From assembly GCA_036679405.1 (NCBI GenBank), contig JAVBVZ010000037.1, positions 21,230-85,229 of the forward strand: 64,000 bases of DNA, in the 5' to 3' direction. Position numbers and translations under genes: made by a program. Positions within the stretch are counted from its first letter, which is position 1; each line of letters begins with the position of its first letter. Below are positions 51,169 to 59,223 of this stretch, one piece after another. The stretch comes from JAEYKI01 sp036679405. Its GTDB lineage: Bacteria > Bacillota > Clostridia > Christensenellales > Christensenellaceae. The notes under the pieces are model-generated. The model ran no database searches. It was not told the DNA's origin and saw only the letters and a list, made by a program, of their open reading frames with translations.

Positions 51169-52536
51169 ATGACAAAATCAAAAAAATTATTGGCTTTAGG
51201 ATGCGTAATTGCACTCATTCTTACCATAGCAACAAGTTGCAGCACAACGGCTGCAACGGATACGGCATCCTCATCAGCCACATCCACAGCAGCCGAAACA
51301 ACGCAAACGGAACAGGCGGACGCCATGTCCCAGGACGCACCGCCCGACGGCGGCGGTTCGAGCACAGTGGCTACCGGGTCGGGGGCTTATGTGCTTTCTG
51401 ATGAAGAAACTCTCAGCGGTGACACATATACTTCCACCAATGAGGATGAAAACGCTATCCGCGCCGAAGGCGATGTAACGGCTACTCTGGAAGACGTTGC
51501 GGTCGAGAAAACGGGCGGAGATGCTTCCAGTAGCGATGCAAGCAGTTTTTACGGCCTCAACGCGGCCATACTAGCTTTGGACGGTGCCACGCTCAATATC
51601 ACCGGCGGTACGGTCACCGCAACGGCAGAAGGAGCAAACGGCGTATTTGCATATGACGGTGCGACCATCAACATTGCCGGAACAACAATAAGCGTTTCCG
51701 GCGGAAATGCAGGCGGTATCGAAGTCGCCGGCGGCGGCACCATGGTTGCAACAGACCTGACCGTCAATTCGGTCGTAAAAGCCGCTATACGAAGTGACCG
51801 CGGCGGCGGCACAATGATTGTGGACGGCGGAACCTATACAACCGGCGGCAGTTCAGGCGCCCCGGCCGTTTACAGCACTGCGGATATTACCGTCAGCAAT
51901 GCGACCCTGACCGCCAATGATTCCGAAGCAATCGTTGTGGAAGGTCTGAATTCCGTGACCCTGACCGACTGTGATGTTATGGGAAATATGTCCGGCACTT
52001 ACGGGGATGAAAGCGGAGAGAACATCCACAACGTCATGCTGTATCAAAGCATGTCGGGTGACGCGGAAAAAGGCACCAGCTCTTTCACCATGACGGGCGG
52101 CACCTTGGTATCCCAAAACGGCGACATGTTCTATATCACCAATACCGACAGCATCGTCACACTGAGCGGCGTGGAAATGACGATGGCCGACGGCACTAAT
52201 CTGCTCGTAGTGGCAGGCAATGACGGTGAACGGGGTTGGGGAACAGCCGGTTCCAATGGCGGCATCTGCAGCTTCAATCTCTCGGCCCAGACCGCAGAAG
52301 GCGACATTACGGTAGACGATATCTCGCAGCTCTCCATGTCCATCGCGGATTCTTCTTCCTACACCGGCGCGATCAATACGGACGGCACCACAGCGGCAGC
52401 CCTCTCTGTCACATTGGATTCCAGCAGCACCTGGACCCTCACCGGAGACAGCTATATCACAGAATTCAACGGCAGCATGGATAATGTTGTAACCAACGGC
52501 TATACATTATATGTAGGCGGCACGGCAATGAACTGA
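51169..52536 (+). CDS. Beta-helix surface lipoprotein
   Basis: 455 residues. Lipobox ATSC near Cys24, then a Ser/Thr/Ala-rich linker with DAPPDGGGSS. From residue about 80 onward repeats of the type [A/T][T/A]ITGGT...NG[V/I] (such as ATLNITGGTVTATAEG, ATINIAGTTISVSGG) form a right-handed parallel beta-helix of pectate-lyase type. No catalytic residues are evident, so adhesion or binding of a glycan is more likely than cleavage. GC content is higher than that of the flanking regions. Followed by its own terminator. Confidence 0.75.
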   Translation: MTKSKKLLALGCVIALILTIATSCSTTAATDTASSSATSTAAETTQTEQADAMSQDAPPDGGGSSTVATGSGAYVLSDEETLSGDTYTSTNEDENAIRAEGDVTATLEDVAVEKTGGDASSSDASSFYGLNAAILALDGATLNITGGTVTATAEGANGVFAYDGATINIAGTTISVSGGNAGGIEVAGGGTMVATDLTVNSVVKAAIRSDRGGGTMIVDGGTYTTGGSSGAPAVYSTADITVSNATLTANDSEAIVVEGLNSVTLTDCDVMGNMSGTYGDESGENIHNVMLYQSMSGDAEKGTSSFTMTGGTLVSQNGDMFYITNTDSIVTLSGVEMTMADGTNLLVVAGNDGERGWGTAGSNGGICSFNLSAQTAEGDITVDDISQLSMSIADSSSYTGAINTDGTTAAALSVTLDSSSTWTLTGDSYITEFNGSMDNVVTNGYTLYVGGTAMN

Positions 52537-52576
52537 CAAATGATGAAACATTCTTTTACAGAGTGTTTCTGAAAAT

Positions 52577-52610
52577 AAAAAGAGACCTAATAGGTCTCTT
52601 TTTATTTTTT
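52577..52610 (+). terminator. Terminator of the beta-helix gene
   Basis: AAAAGAGACCTA/TAGGTCTCTTTT stem followed by a T run. Confidence 0.85.
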
Positions 52611-52654
52611 ATGTTTTAAACTTTCAGAAATTTCTTATACGCCAGAGTACTTTC

Positions 52655-52683
52655 TTGATTTTTTAAAAAAATCATGTTAGAAT
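52655..52683 (+). promoter_or_regulatory. Promoter of the methyltransferase/peptide cassette
   Basis: TTGATT (52655-52660) and TAGAAT (52678-52683) are separated by 17 bases. The CsoR-type operator starts at the end of the -10, so a bound repressor would block transcription start. Confidence 0.6.
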
Positions 52684-52702
52684 ATACCCCACCGGGGTAT
52701 AT
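52682..52702 (+). promoter_or_regulatory. CsoR/CstR-type operator of the cassette
   Basis: ATATACCCC-ACC-GGGGTATAT is a perfect 9-bp inverted repeat with the GC-tract architecture of CsoR-family operators. The half-site ATATACCCC is repeated exactly (reverse strand) in front of the csoR-like gene near 57452-57460. Confidence 0.75.
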
Positions 52703-52735
52703 ATAGGATATGATAGAGAAAGGATCCATATACAT

Positions 52736-53374
52736 ATGCACTCAACAATACAAAAAAGATACTCGCAATCCAGCGTTCAAAGCGATGCCCTGAGCTGCGG
52801 GGCAAATGTCGAGCATCTCAAAATCAAATCTGGTGAAACCGTTTTGGATCTGGGCTGCGGCGGTGGCGCGGAAACAATTCTTGCCGCCCGGACTGCCGGT
52901 CCGGCCGGGCTGGCTGTCGGACTGGATCTAACGCCTTCTATGGTTGAGCTGGCCAAGAAAAACGCCAAAAAAGCCGGTGTATTCAACGCAGAATTTATTA
53001 CCGGAGATATTGAAAACCTTCCCTTCGCAGATGAAATGTTTGACGCCGTCATCAGCAACTGCGTTATCAACCATGCAAAAAACAAAGAAAAAGTTTACCG
53101 GGAAATCATGCGCGTGCTGAAAAGCGGCGGGCGGTTTGTCGTGTCGGACGCCGTCACAAAATACCCCCTCCCCCCAGAAGTAAAAAACGACCCGGAAGCC
53201 TGGGCGCAGTGCTTTGGCGGTTCGATTACCAAGGAAGAATATTTTGCAAGCATCCGGGCAGCCGGCTTTTCCAGGGTCGATTTGGTCAACAGCAGAGAAT
53301 ATATTAAAAACGGTTATGACTTTCTAAGTCTGACTATAAAAGCAACCAAAGGCTTACAGAAGGAGGTGAAATAA
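52736..53374 (+). CDS. ArsM-like SAM-dependent methyltransferase
   Basis: 212 residues, class I methyltransferase fold. SAM binding by VLDLGCGGGAETILAA, then LDLTPSMVELAKKNA. The three cysteines of arsenite methyltransferases are present at comparable positions: Cys21 (LSCGANVEHL), Cys109 (VISNCVINHAKNKEKV) and Cys159 (WAQCFGGSITKEEY). The predicted reaction is methylation of arsenite or another thiol-bound metalloid, but related proteins may methylate other substrates. First gene of a cassette controlled by a CsoR-type operator; the stop overlaps the ATG of the Cys-rich peptide by one base, so the two are translated together. Confidence 0.75.
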   Translation: MHSTIQKRYSQSSVQSDALSCGANVEHLKIKSGETVLDLGCGGGAETILAARTAGPAGLAVGLDLTPSMVELAKKNAKKAGVFNAEFITGDIENLPFADEMFDAVISNCVINHAKNKEKVYREIMRVLKSGGRFVVSDAVTKYPLPPEVKNDPEAWAQCFGGSITKEEYFASIRAAGFSRVDLVNSREYIKNGYDFLSLTIKATKGLQKEVK

Positions 53375-53481
53375 TGAAGAAAGTAACAAAAAAAGAAGGC
53401 GCAAAATGCTGCCAGGCAACGTTTACAACGGCGCAATGCTGTTCTAAATCCTCAAAAATCGTAGCAGGTTGCCACAATTAA
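53374..53481 (+). CDS. 35-residue Cys-rich peptide
   Basis: Too short for ordinary gene calling, but its ATG overlaps the methyltransferase TAA (TAATG) and is preceded by AGGAGG seven bases upstream. The product starts MKKVTKKEGAKCCQATFTTA and has Cys at 12, 13, 22, 23 and 33, i.e. CC-x8-CC-x9-C, followed by His-Asn at the end. Thr/Ser/Gln fill the gaps. It is either a metal(loid)-chelating peptide or a RiPP precursor for the radical SAM protein encoded next. No leader typical of PqqD recognition is seen. Confidence 0.65.
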   Translation: MKKVTKKEGAKCCQATFTTAQCCSKSSKIVAGCHN

Positions 53482-53527
53482 TTTGCACTCTAAAAAACCT
53501 TACGGCTTTTAGGGTAACCCTGAAAAA

Positions 53528-53552
53528 GGAGGCGGCGCAAAATGCCGCCTCC
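53528..53552 (+). other. Stem-loop between the peptide and radical SAM genes
   Basis: GGAGGCGGC-gcaaaat-GCCGCCTCC is a 9-bp GC-rich stem. It is followed by A-rich rather than T-rich sequence on the plus strand, so it is not a classical terminator in that direction. It could protect the upstream mRNA or lower expression of the radical SAM gene. Confidence 0.45.
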
Positions 53553-53575
53553 AAAAAAATATTTGGGAGAATACA

Positions 53576-55708
53576 ATGATACAGGCAAAAAACAATATCA
53601 TTATAAAAATAGAAGAAAAAAATGAATACGCCATTTTAAACCCCGTGTCCGGCAGTTTTGACCTTATGGGGCAAAAAGAATATGATTCTTTGCAAAAAAC
53701 CGAATCCCTTCCAAAATCAGACCCTGCGCTTGCAGAATATCTTTTGGAACGCGGTTATGCGTATAACACACCGGATGAACAGGAAATGGCCATTGCCCGT
53801 GCATACGAAGAATTTCAGAAAGAAACGGCGGCCTCTCCCGTGCAGCTGATGCTGGTACCTACCTACGGATGCAACCTGGCCTGCACGTATTGCTTTCAGC
53901 ATGGAATAGAAGAACAACGCGCCCTTATATCCAAAGATACCGTTGACGCTTTCTTTGCCTACGCCAAAGATAATTTTTCACTGGCCGCGCAAAAGCCGTT
54001 TGTCACCCTGTTCGGCGGTGAACCGCTGGTAAGCGCGCCTGCCCAAAGGGAAATCATCTCATATATTGTTGATGGATGTGCAAAAGCGGGATATGAAATT
54101 GCCGCCGTGACCAACGGGTACGACTTTGCGGACTATATAGATATTCTTAAAAAAGCAAAAATCAAGGAGATCCAGTTTACCCTGGACGGCAGCCGGCCGG
54201 TACATGACAGCCGCAGGGCCACCGTCAACCATAAAGGTACGTTTGACCGGGTTGTTGCGGGCATTGAAGCTGCTGTCCAAAACGGAATTCCTGTAAATCT
54301 GCGTACAGTGGTGGATATCGACAATATTGAAGATCTGGTGAACCTTGCCGAATTTTTGGATAACAAAGGGTGGCTTGACCTTCCGCCCGAATTATTTAAA
54401 ACCCAAATCGGACGAAATTATGAACTTTTTGAGTGCTATGCCAAACCCCAGCACCTGCTGTCCGAGGTTGAACTTTGGAGCCGTATTTCCGCACTCTCAA
54501 AAACGCATACCATTCTCGCCAAATTTCACCGTCCTGATTTCAAAGGGATACGGCATATTGTAGATACCGGTGAAATGTACATGGCTTCATTTGATACCTG
54601 TCCTGCAGCAAAAACGGAATGGGTTTTTGACCTTCACGGAAAAATATACGGTTGTACCGCAAGCTGCGGACGTGAAGAGTATCTGCTGGGCACCTATTGG
54701 CCCAAAGTACAGCTGAACAAAGAAGTGATTGAAAGCTGGCAATGCCGGGATGTGCATTCGATCGCAGCATGCAAAGACTGTAAATACGACGTGATCTGCG
54801 GAGGCGGCTGCGGAGTGGTAGCAGCCAATCATCATGGTGGAGACCCTCTGACGCCGGACTGCCGTCCTATTCAGGAACTTCTTGAAATCGGTGTCAACCA
54901 TTACAGCGAAGACCTTACTTCCATGGCCGAGGGAACCGCTCCCACTGAAATCCCGTCTTGCGACTGTGGCGCCTCTGCGGCCCATACATCCGGGTGTGCA
55001 ATCTGCGGAAAAGAACTGGTTTATTCAGATACGCCCGCCGAACAGGTCTGCATGATCTGCGGAAAAAAGCAACGCGCATATATCTCCTGCCCCTCCGGAC
55101 ATTACGTATGTGACGAATGTCACGGCGCGGATATTATAACGCAGGCACAGAATCTTTTGGCGGCAAGCCGGGACCAAGATCCCGTCAGCCTTGCACAAAA
55201 GGTGTTCTCGCTGCCCGCTCTTAAAATGCATGGTCCGGAATACCACAGCCTGGTGCCTGCCATTTTGGTTACAGCCGCACAAAACGCCTCCGGGGAAAAG
55301 AACATCCCGCAAATTGCGGAAGCGCTCTCGCGCGGCCGCGACTTTAAGGGAGGAAGCTGTGGCCTGTACGGCGTATGCGGCGCAGCCGCGGGCGCAGGGA
55401 TCGCTTATTCCGTTTTAAGCCGCGCCACCTCCATGAAAGGACGGGAACGCAGCGGCGCGAACGAAATTGCCGGCAAGGCACTGATTGCAATCAGCGCGAA
55501 TGTCGGCCCAAGATGCTGCAAACGCGAAGCCGTTACTACCATCCAATCATTCGCCCAAAGCACGCCGTATTTTGAAGATGTGCAAATAACAGATTATGTC
55601 TGCAGCCAATCAGCGCAAAACAGGGACTGTATCGGCACAGCCTGCCCTTTCTTTCAGGCAGTATCTGCCGCCGTTTCCCAAGAAGATGCCTTGAAAGCCG
55701 CAGTCTGA
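53576..55708 (+). CDS. Radical SAM/SPASM protein with DUF5714-like C-terminus
   Basis: 710 residues. Residues 1-80 form a small N-terminal domain that may be a PqqD-like recognition element. The radical SAM motif is C99-NLA-C103-TY-C106, with FGGEPLVS at about 147 for SAM binding. A SPASM region follows, with cysteines at 342, 360, 364, 399, 402, 408, 412 and 429. Residues 462-515 add zinc-ribbon-like CxxC pairs. The C-terminus (about 515-710) resembles DUF5714: GSCGLYGVCGAAAGAGIA, GPRCCKREAV and CIGTACPF. Inferred role: modification of the Cys-rich peptide encoded just upstream, or metal-dependent chemistry with the methyltransferase product. GGGAGAATACA precedes the ATG. Confidence 0.8.
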   Translation: MIQAKNNIIIKIEEKNEYAILNPVSGSFDLMGQKEYDSLQKTESLPKSDPALAEYLLERGYAYNTPDEQEMAIARAYEEFQKETAASPVQLMLVPTYGCNLACTYCFQHGIEEQRALISKDTVDAFFAYAKDNFSLAAQKPFVTLFGGEPLVSAPAQREIISYIVDGCAKAGYEIAAVTNGYDFADYIDILKKAKIKEIQFTLDGSRPVHDSRRATVNHKGTFDRVVAGIEAAVQNGIPVNLRTVVDIDNIEDLVNLAEFLDNKGWLDLPPELFKTQIGRNYELFECYAKPQHLLSEVELWSRISALSKTHTILAKFHRPDFKGIRHIVDTGEMYMASFDTCPAAKTEWVFDLHGKIYGCTASCGREEYLLGTYWPKVQLNKEVIESWQCRDVHSIAACKDCKYDVICGGGCGVVAANHHGGDPLTPDCRPIQELLEIGVNHYSEDLTSMAEGTAPTEIPSCDCGASAAHTSGCAICGKELVYSDTPAEQVCMICGKKQRAYISCPSGHYVCDECHGADIITQAQNLLAASRDQDPVSLAQKVFSLPALKMHGPEYHSLVPAILVTAAQNASGEKNIPQIAEALSRGRDFKGGSCGLYGVCGAAAGAGIAYSVLSRATSMKGRERSGANEIAGKALIAISANVGPRCCKREAVTTIQSFAQSTPYFEDVQITDYVCSQSAQNRDCIGTACPFFQAVSAAVSQEDALKAAV

Positions 55709-55738
55709 AATATTTAAGATAAAGAAAGGATCAAAACT

Positions 55739-57019
55739 ATGAGCGACAAAATCACCTATATAGACGGCGCAGAATTTGAAAACGCCGTCCTGAAATCCAA
55801 TCTTCCGGTTATTGTGGATTTTTTTTCAGACGAATGCCCTCCCTGCGAAGTGCTTGCGCCTATTTTTGAAAAAATGGCCGAAAAATACGGAGAGCATATC
55901 CGGTTCATAAAAATCAAGCGGGAAGAAAATAAGGAATTCGCCAAATCCCTGAATGTTTCAGGCAGTCCGACCGTCCTGTTTTTCAAAAACGGCCGGGAGA
56001 TCGGCTCACGCCTCAGCGGATTTATGTCCAAACCGCAGGTGCGGCAGGCTATTGAGGATATTTTGGGCGACATTCTTCCCAAAGAACCCATTTCACGCAT
56101 TGATTGCGACGTCCTCATTCTGGGCGCCGGCGCAGCCGGCCTCTCTGCTGCAATTTATGCCGCCCGCGCAAAGATGAACACCGTGATCGTAGATGAAAGC
56201 GTTCCGGGCGGCCAAACCGCCTCCACCTACCACATCGCAAACTATCCCGGCACTCCGGGCATGGTGCGCGGCCGGGAAATTATAGAAAACATGCGCAAGC
56301 AGGCTCTTTCCTTTGGCACACGGATAGACGACCTGAAAGAAATTGCAAAAGTAGACCTGAAAAGCAAAATTAAATATGTACTGACCGAAGACACGGAATA
56401 CTATTCCAAATCCGTTATTATCGCTTCCGGCGCCAAGCCGCGCGCGCTGCCCGCAATGGGCGCCGACGAATGCAAAGGCCGCGGCGTTCATTACTGCGCT
56501 ACCTGCGACGGTTCCATGTATCAGGATCGGTGTATCGTTGTAGTCGGCGGCGGAAATTCTGCGGTGGAAGAAGCCGTATTTTTAAGTAAATACGCAAAAG
56601 AACTAACGCTAATTCATCAGTTCGATAATTTTCAGGCCTCACAAACCGCACAGGAAGCCCTCTTCAACAACCCAAAAATCAAAGTGGTCTGGGATTCGGA
56701 AGTCCGTAAAGTCAACGGCATAGGGCACGCTCTGGACAGCGTTGAAATAGAGAATATAAAAACAAAAGAATGTTCTGTCCTTCCTACCGAAGGCGCGTTT
56801 GTTTACATCGGCACCCAGCCCATGTCGGATATGTTTGCCGGTCAGGTTGAACTGGACAAATACGGTTATGTGAAGGCGTCCGAAGATACACAGACAAATC
56901 TTGAGGGCGTATTCGCTGCCGGCGATATCCGCACCAAACCCATTCGCCAGGTTGTTACCGCCGCTTCAGACGGCGCCGTTGCAGGGATTATGGCAGAACG
57001 GTATGTAGCCGGACTGTAA
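55739..57019 (+). CDS. Thioredoxin-thioredoxin reductase fusion
   Basis: 426 residues. Thioredoxin domain 1-110 with active site CPPC (33-36) in DFFSDECPPCEVLAP. The flavoprotein part is TrxB-like: FAD loop LILGAGAAGLSAAIYAA at 127-143, active-site CATC at 253-256 and a second nucleotide loop VVGGGNSAVEEAV. The NADPH-binding HRRxxxR of classical TrxR is replaced by HQFDNFQ, so the electron donor may be NADH or a ferredoxin/flavodoxin. ArsM-type enzymes need thioredoxin-like reductants, which fits the cassette. Ribosome site AAAGGATC. Ends at a terminator. Confidence 0.85.
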   Translation: MSDKITYIDGAEFENAVLKSNLPVIVDFFSDECPPCEVLAPIFEKMAEKYGEHIRFIKIKREENKEFAKSLNVSGSPTVLFFKNGREIGSRLSGFMSKPQVRQAIEDILGDILPKEPISRIDCDVLILGAGAAGLSAAIYAARAKMNTVIVDESVPGGQTASTYHIANYPGTPGMVRGREIIENMRKQALSFGTRIDDLKEIAKVDLKSKIKYVLTEDTEYYSKSVIIASGAKPRALPAMGADECKGRGVHYCATCDGSMYQDRCIVVVGGGNSAVEEAVFLSKYAKELTLIHQFDNFQASQTAQEALFNNPKIKVVWDSEVRKVNGIGHALDSVEIENIKTKECSVLPTEGAFVYIGTQPMSDMFAGQVELDKYGYVKASEDTQTNLEGVFAAGDIRTKPIRQVVTAASDGAVAGIMAERYVAGL

Positions 57020-57060
57020 GAGGACCCCTTCTTTTAATCCCGGGCAGCCTTAAAAGCTGT

Positions 57061-57097
57061 CCAATAAAAAAGGAGCAAAAGCTCCTTTTTTTATTGG
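57061..57097. terminator. Bidirectional terminator between the cassette and csoR-like gene
   Basis: CCAATAAAAAAGGAGC-aaaa-GCTCCTTTTTTTATTGG is a long, nearly perfect hairpin with T runs in both directions. Confidence 0.85.
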
Positions 57098-57141
57098 AAA
57101 AATCCAAAAATTATACCGATTAAAAAATTCTTTTTATCGTA

Positions 57142-57426
57142 TCACTCTGAAAATTTCATAAAACTTTTCATTGCATTTGCAAAATCCGCCAGGGATTTAT
57201 CTTTATCATCACTTAAAGCCGCGTTCTGAATACACGTCATCGAATATTTTTCCAGTATCAGGCTGCCCACCTTCCCTATGGCTGCGCGGACTGCCGAAAC
57301 CTGCGTCAGAATATCTATACACGTTTTGTCGTCACCTATCATCCTTTGAATCCCCTTGACCTGCCCTTCAATGCGCCGCAGACGCCGCAAGAGGTCTTCT
57401 TTGGTTTCCAAGCTTTGTTTATCCAC
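57142..57426 (-). CDS. CsoR/CstR-family transcriptional repressor
   Basis: 94 residues, all-helical DUF156/CsoR fold. Conserved start LLRRLRRIEGQVKGIQRMI. Cu(I)-sensing CsoR uses Cys36, His61 and Cys65; here Cys36 (KTCIDIL) and Cys65 (SMTCIQ) are kept and residue 61 is Tyr. Loss of that His argues against a Cu(I) sensor and is closer to persulfide-type CstR, which also lacks it; an arsenic or other thiol-directed signal is equally possible. GTG start after GGGAGG. It is divergent from the cassette end and has its own operator, so it is probably self-regulated. Confidence 0.85.
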   Translation of the reverse strand: MDKQSLETKEDLLRRLRRIEGQVKGIQRMIGDDKTCIDILTQVSAVRAAIGKVGSLILEKYSMTCIQNAALSDDKDKSLADFANAMKSFMKFSE

Positions 57427-57441
57427 TTTGTCTCACCTCCC

Positions 57442-57493
57442 ATACCACACAGGGGTATATGTTTATTATATACAAAACATACTTTCAAATCAA
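57442..57493 (-). promoter_or_regulatory. Promoter and operator of the csoR-like gene
   Basis: On the minus strand TTGATT and TATAAT are 17 bases apart (57493-57465). The half-site ATATACCCC follows, then a degenerate second half TGGTAT. The arrangement copies that of the cassette promoter at 52655. Confidence 0.65.
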
Positions 57494-57552
57494 CCGTTCC
57501 TCCCTTTTGCACATGTCTTTAATCAGCAAAATCACACCCAAACTCCGTCCTG

Positions 57553-57591
57553 AAAAAAAAGCGCCCGCAGAAATATCTGCGGACGCTTTTT
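57553..57591 (-). terminator. Terminator of the rubredoxin gene
   Basis: AAAAGCGcccGCAGA...TCTGCggaCGCTTTT stem followed by a T run on the minus strand. Confidence 0.7.
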
Positions 57592-57612
57592 GCTTCTTAA
57601 AATGAAGTCCTG

Positions 57613-57774
57613 TTATTCCGTAGGCTCAAACTGATCTTTGTCCGCAAAACAAACCGGGCAGGTCCAGTCTTCGGGCAGCTTTTCAAAAGGCGTGCCCGCC
57701 TCTATCCCGTTATCCGGATCTCCTTCGGCTGGATCATAGACATAACCACATGGCACACAAACATATTTTTGCAT
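57613..57774 (-). CDS. Rubredoxin
   Basis: 53 residues with the two iron knuckles: YVCVPCGYVYDPAEGDPD and WTCPVCFADKDQF. The first knuckle reads C-VP-C-GY and the second C-PV-C-FA. A single Fe(Cys)4 electron carrier used for oxygen and peroxide scavenging in anaerobes. GAGGAAAATAAG precedes the ATG. Lies between the csoR-like gene and the cupin gene on the same strand, close behind the cupin. Confidence 0.95.
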   Translation of the reverse strand: MQKYVCVPCGYVYDPAEGDPDNGIEAGTPFEKLPEDWTCPVCFADKDQFEPTE

Positions 57775-57795
57775 CTTATTTTCCTCCTTGATTTT

Positions 57796-58116
57796 CTATA
57801 CCATTTTTGAAGGAGACGGCGCCTTCACAATAATAAGCTCGAGCGCTGTATTTCCTTCATTTCTGACGTTCATTTTTGTTTTATACGGAATCGCAAGGAC
57901 ACTCCCCGCTTCATATGTATGGATTTCCTGGCTTCCAAGCCCTATATAAAGAGTTCCACGCACCACCGTCATATACACGTTTGAATTGGAATCATGCAGT
58001 GGAAAACCATCTCCCGGTTCAAAAACAACATGGATATATTGTATGTTTTCATCCAAAATAAGCTTGTCGACCGCTTTTTTATCACCCAAGGTGTAATGGA
58101 AAACTTTTTCAATCAT
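57796..58116 (-). CDS. Cupin-domain protein
   Basis: 106 residues. Motif 1 is HVVFEPGDGFPLHDSNSNVYMTV; the first His of the usual pair is absent, so metal binding may be altered. Motif 2 is YEAGSVLAIPYKTKMNV with no His. This degenerate cupin may bind a ligand rather than catalyse. It is followed closely by the rubredoxin gene (21 bases) and is probably co-transcribed with it. Confidence 0.7.
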   Translation of the reverse strand: MIEKVFHYTLGDKKAVDKLILDENIQYIHVVFEPGDGFPLHDSNSNVYMTVVRGTLYIGLGSQEIHTYEAGSVLAIPYKTKMNVRNEGNTALELIIVKAPSPSKMV

Positions 58117-58200
58117 ATGCAGTGCCTCTTTCTTTCATATTTATTATATATACACCGCAGCGCGCTTCATAAAACCATGGATGCTTTTTTATTTTTTACA

Positions 58201-58236
58201 AAAAAAGGCGGGGCGCACCGCCCCGCCTGTGTCTTT
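58201..58236 (-). terminator. Terminator of the sugar ABC operon
   Basis: AGGCGGGGCG/CGCCCCGCCT perfect 10-bp stem, T run following on the minus strand, just past the permease stop codon. Confidence 0.85.
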
Positions 58237-58238
58237 TT

Positions 58239-59219
58239 TTACCGGCTTTTAGAGCCCATATTACTCACAAACACCGCACCTACGATAATTGCCCCAAGGA
58301 CAATATACTGATAGAAGGATGCCACGTTCAAAAGATTAAGCGAGTTTGAAATCACACCGATCAACACGGTTCCCAAAAAGACGCCCCAGATGCTTCCGCG
58401 GCCGCCGGCCATGGAAACACCGCCGATAACGGCAGCAGCAATCGCCTGCATCAGGAGGGAATCTCCCATTACCGAGTTGCCCGAACTCAAACGGGACAAA
58501 AGGATCATCGCGGCAACGCCCAGAAGGCCGCCGTTCAGCATGTACACGTAAATCTTGTTCCTTTTGATTTTAATACCGGACAAATAAGCGGCTTCGGTAT
58601 TATTGCCGATTGCATAGGCTCTCCGTCCAAACTTGGTAAACTTCAGTACCAGGAACATGATCACAAAAATCGAAATCAGAAAAATTACGGGAATCGGAAC
58701 CACTTCAAGGACTTTGTCACGTCCAAAAGTAAAATCAGAAGCCGCCGGCAGATTCTGCCCGCCGGTTACCAGCAGCGTAAATCCCTGATAAACGCTCATC
58801 ATTCCCAGCGTGATAATGAACGGTTCCGCTTTGCTCAAGACGATCAGCGTTCCATTCAATGCACCGCATCCAATGGCGACCACAAGGCCTACAATAACGG
58901 CAAATTCCATACTGTATCCAAGCCCCATCAGAGCAGCTGTTGAACAGCCCGCAAAAGATATTACGTTGCCCAAAGTTAAATCAATGCCGCCGGATATCAT
59001 AACCACCGCAGCACCTGCCGCAGCAATCCCCAACGCAGTGATCTGCGTTAAGATATTCATAATGTTTTTTGTCTGATAAAACCGGTCGGTAGCAATACAC
59101 ATGACAACAATGATTGCCGCCAGTGCGATACCCAGGAGCAAGATCTGTGATTTTGACTTGTTCCTTAAAATATTTTGAAATCCTCTTGTAGAATTAATTG
59201 AACACGCTTTTTCGCTCAT
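58239..59219 (-). CDS. Ribose-type sugar ABC transporter permease
   Basis: 326 residues, about ten membrane segments, RbsC/XylH/BPD_transp_2 family. ITALGIAAAGAAVVMISGGIDLTLGNVISFAG is the start of the core (N-terminal third) and AIAAAVIGGVSMAGGRGSIWGVFLGT is the ATPase-contacting loop near the C-terminus. Last gene of a set with the binding protein (62458) and ATPase (59224); its start follows the ATPase stop by four bases. Sugar specificity unknown. Confidence 0.88.
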   Translation of the reverse strand: MSEKACSINSTRGFQNILRNKSKSQILLLGIALAAIIVVMCIATDRFYQTKNIMNILTQITALGIAAAGAAVVMISGGIDLTLGNVISFAGCSTAALMGLGYSMEFAVIVGLVVAIGCGALNGTLIVLSKAEPFIITLGMMSVYQGFTLLVTGGQNLPAASDFTFGRDKVLEVVPIPVIFLISIFVIMFLVLKFTKFGRRAYAIGNNTEAAYLSGIKIKRNKIYVYMLNGGLLGVAAMILLSRLSSGNSVMGDSLLMQAIAAAVIGGVSMAGGRGSIWGVFLGTVLIGVISNSLNLLNVASFYQYIVLGAIIVGAVFVSNMGSKSR

Positions 59220-59223
59220 GTTT

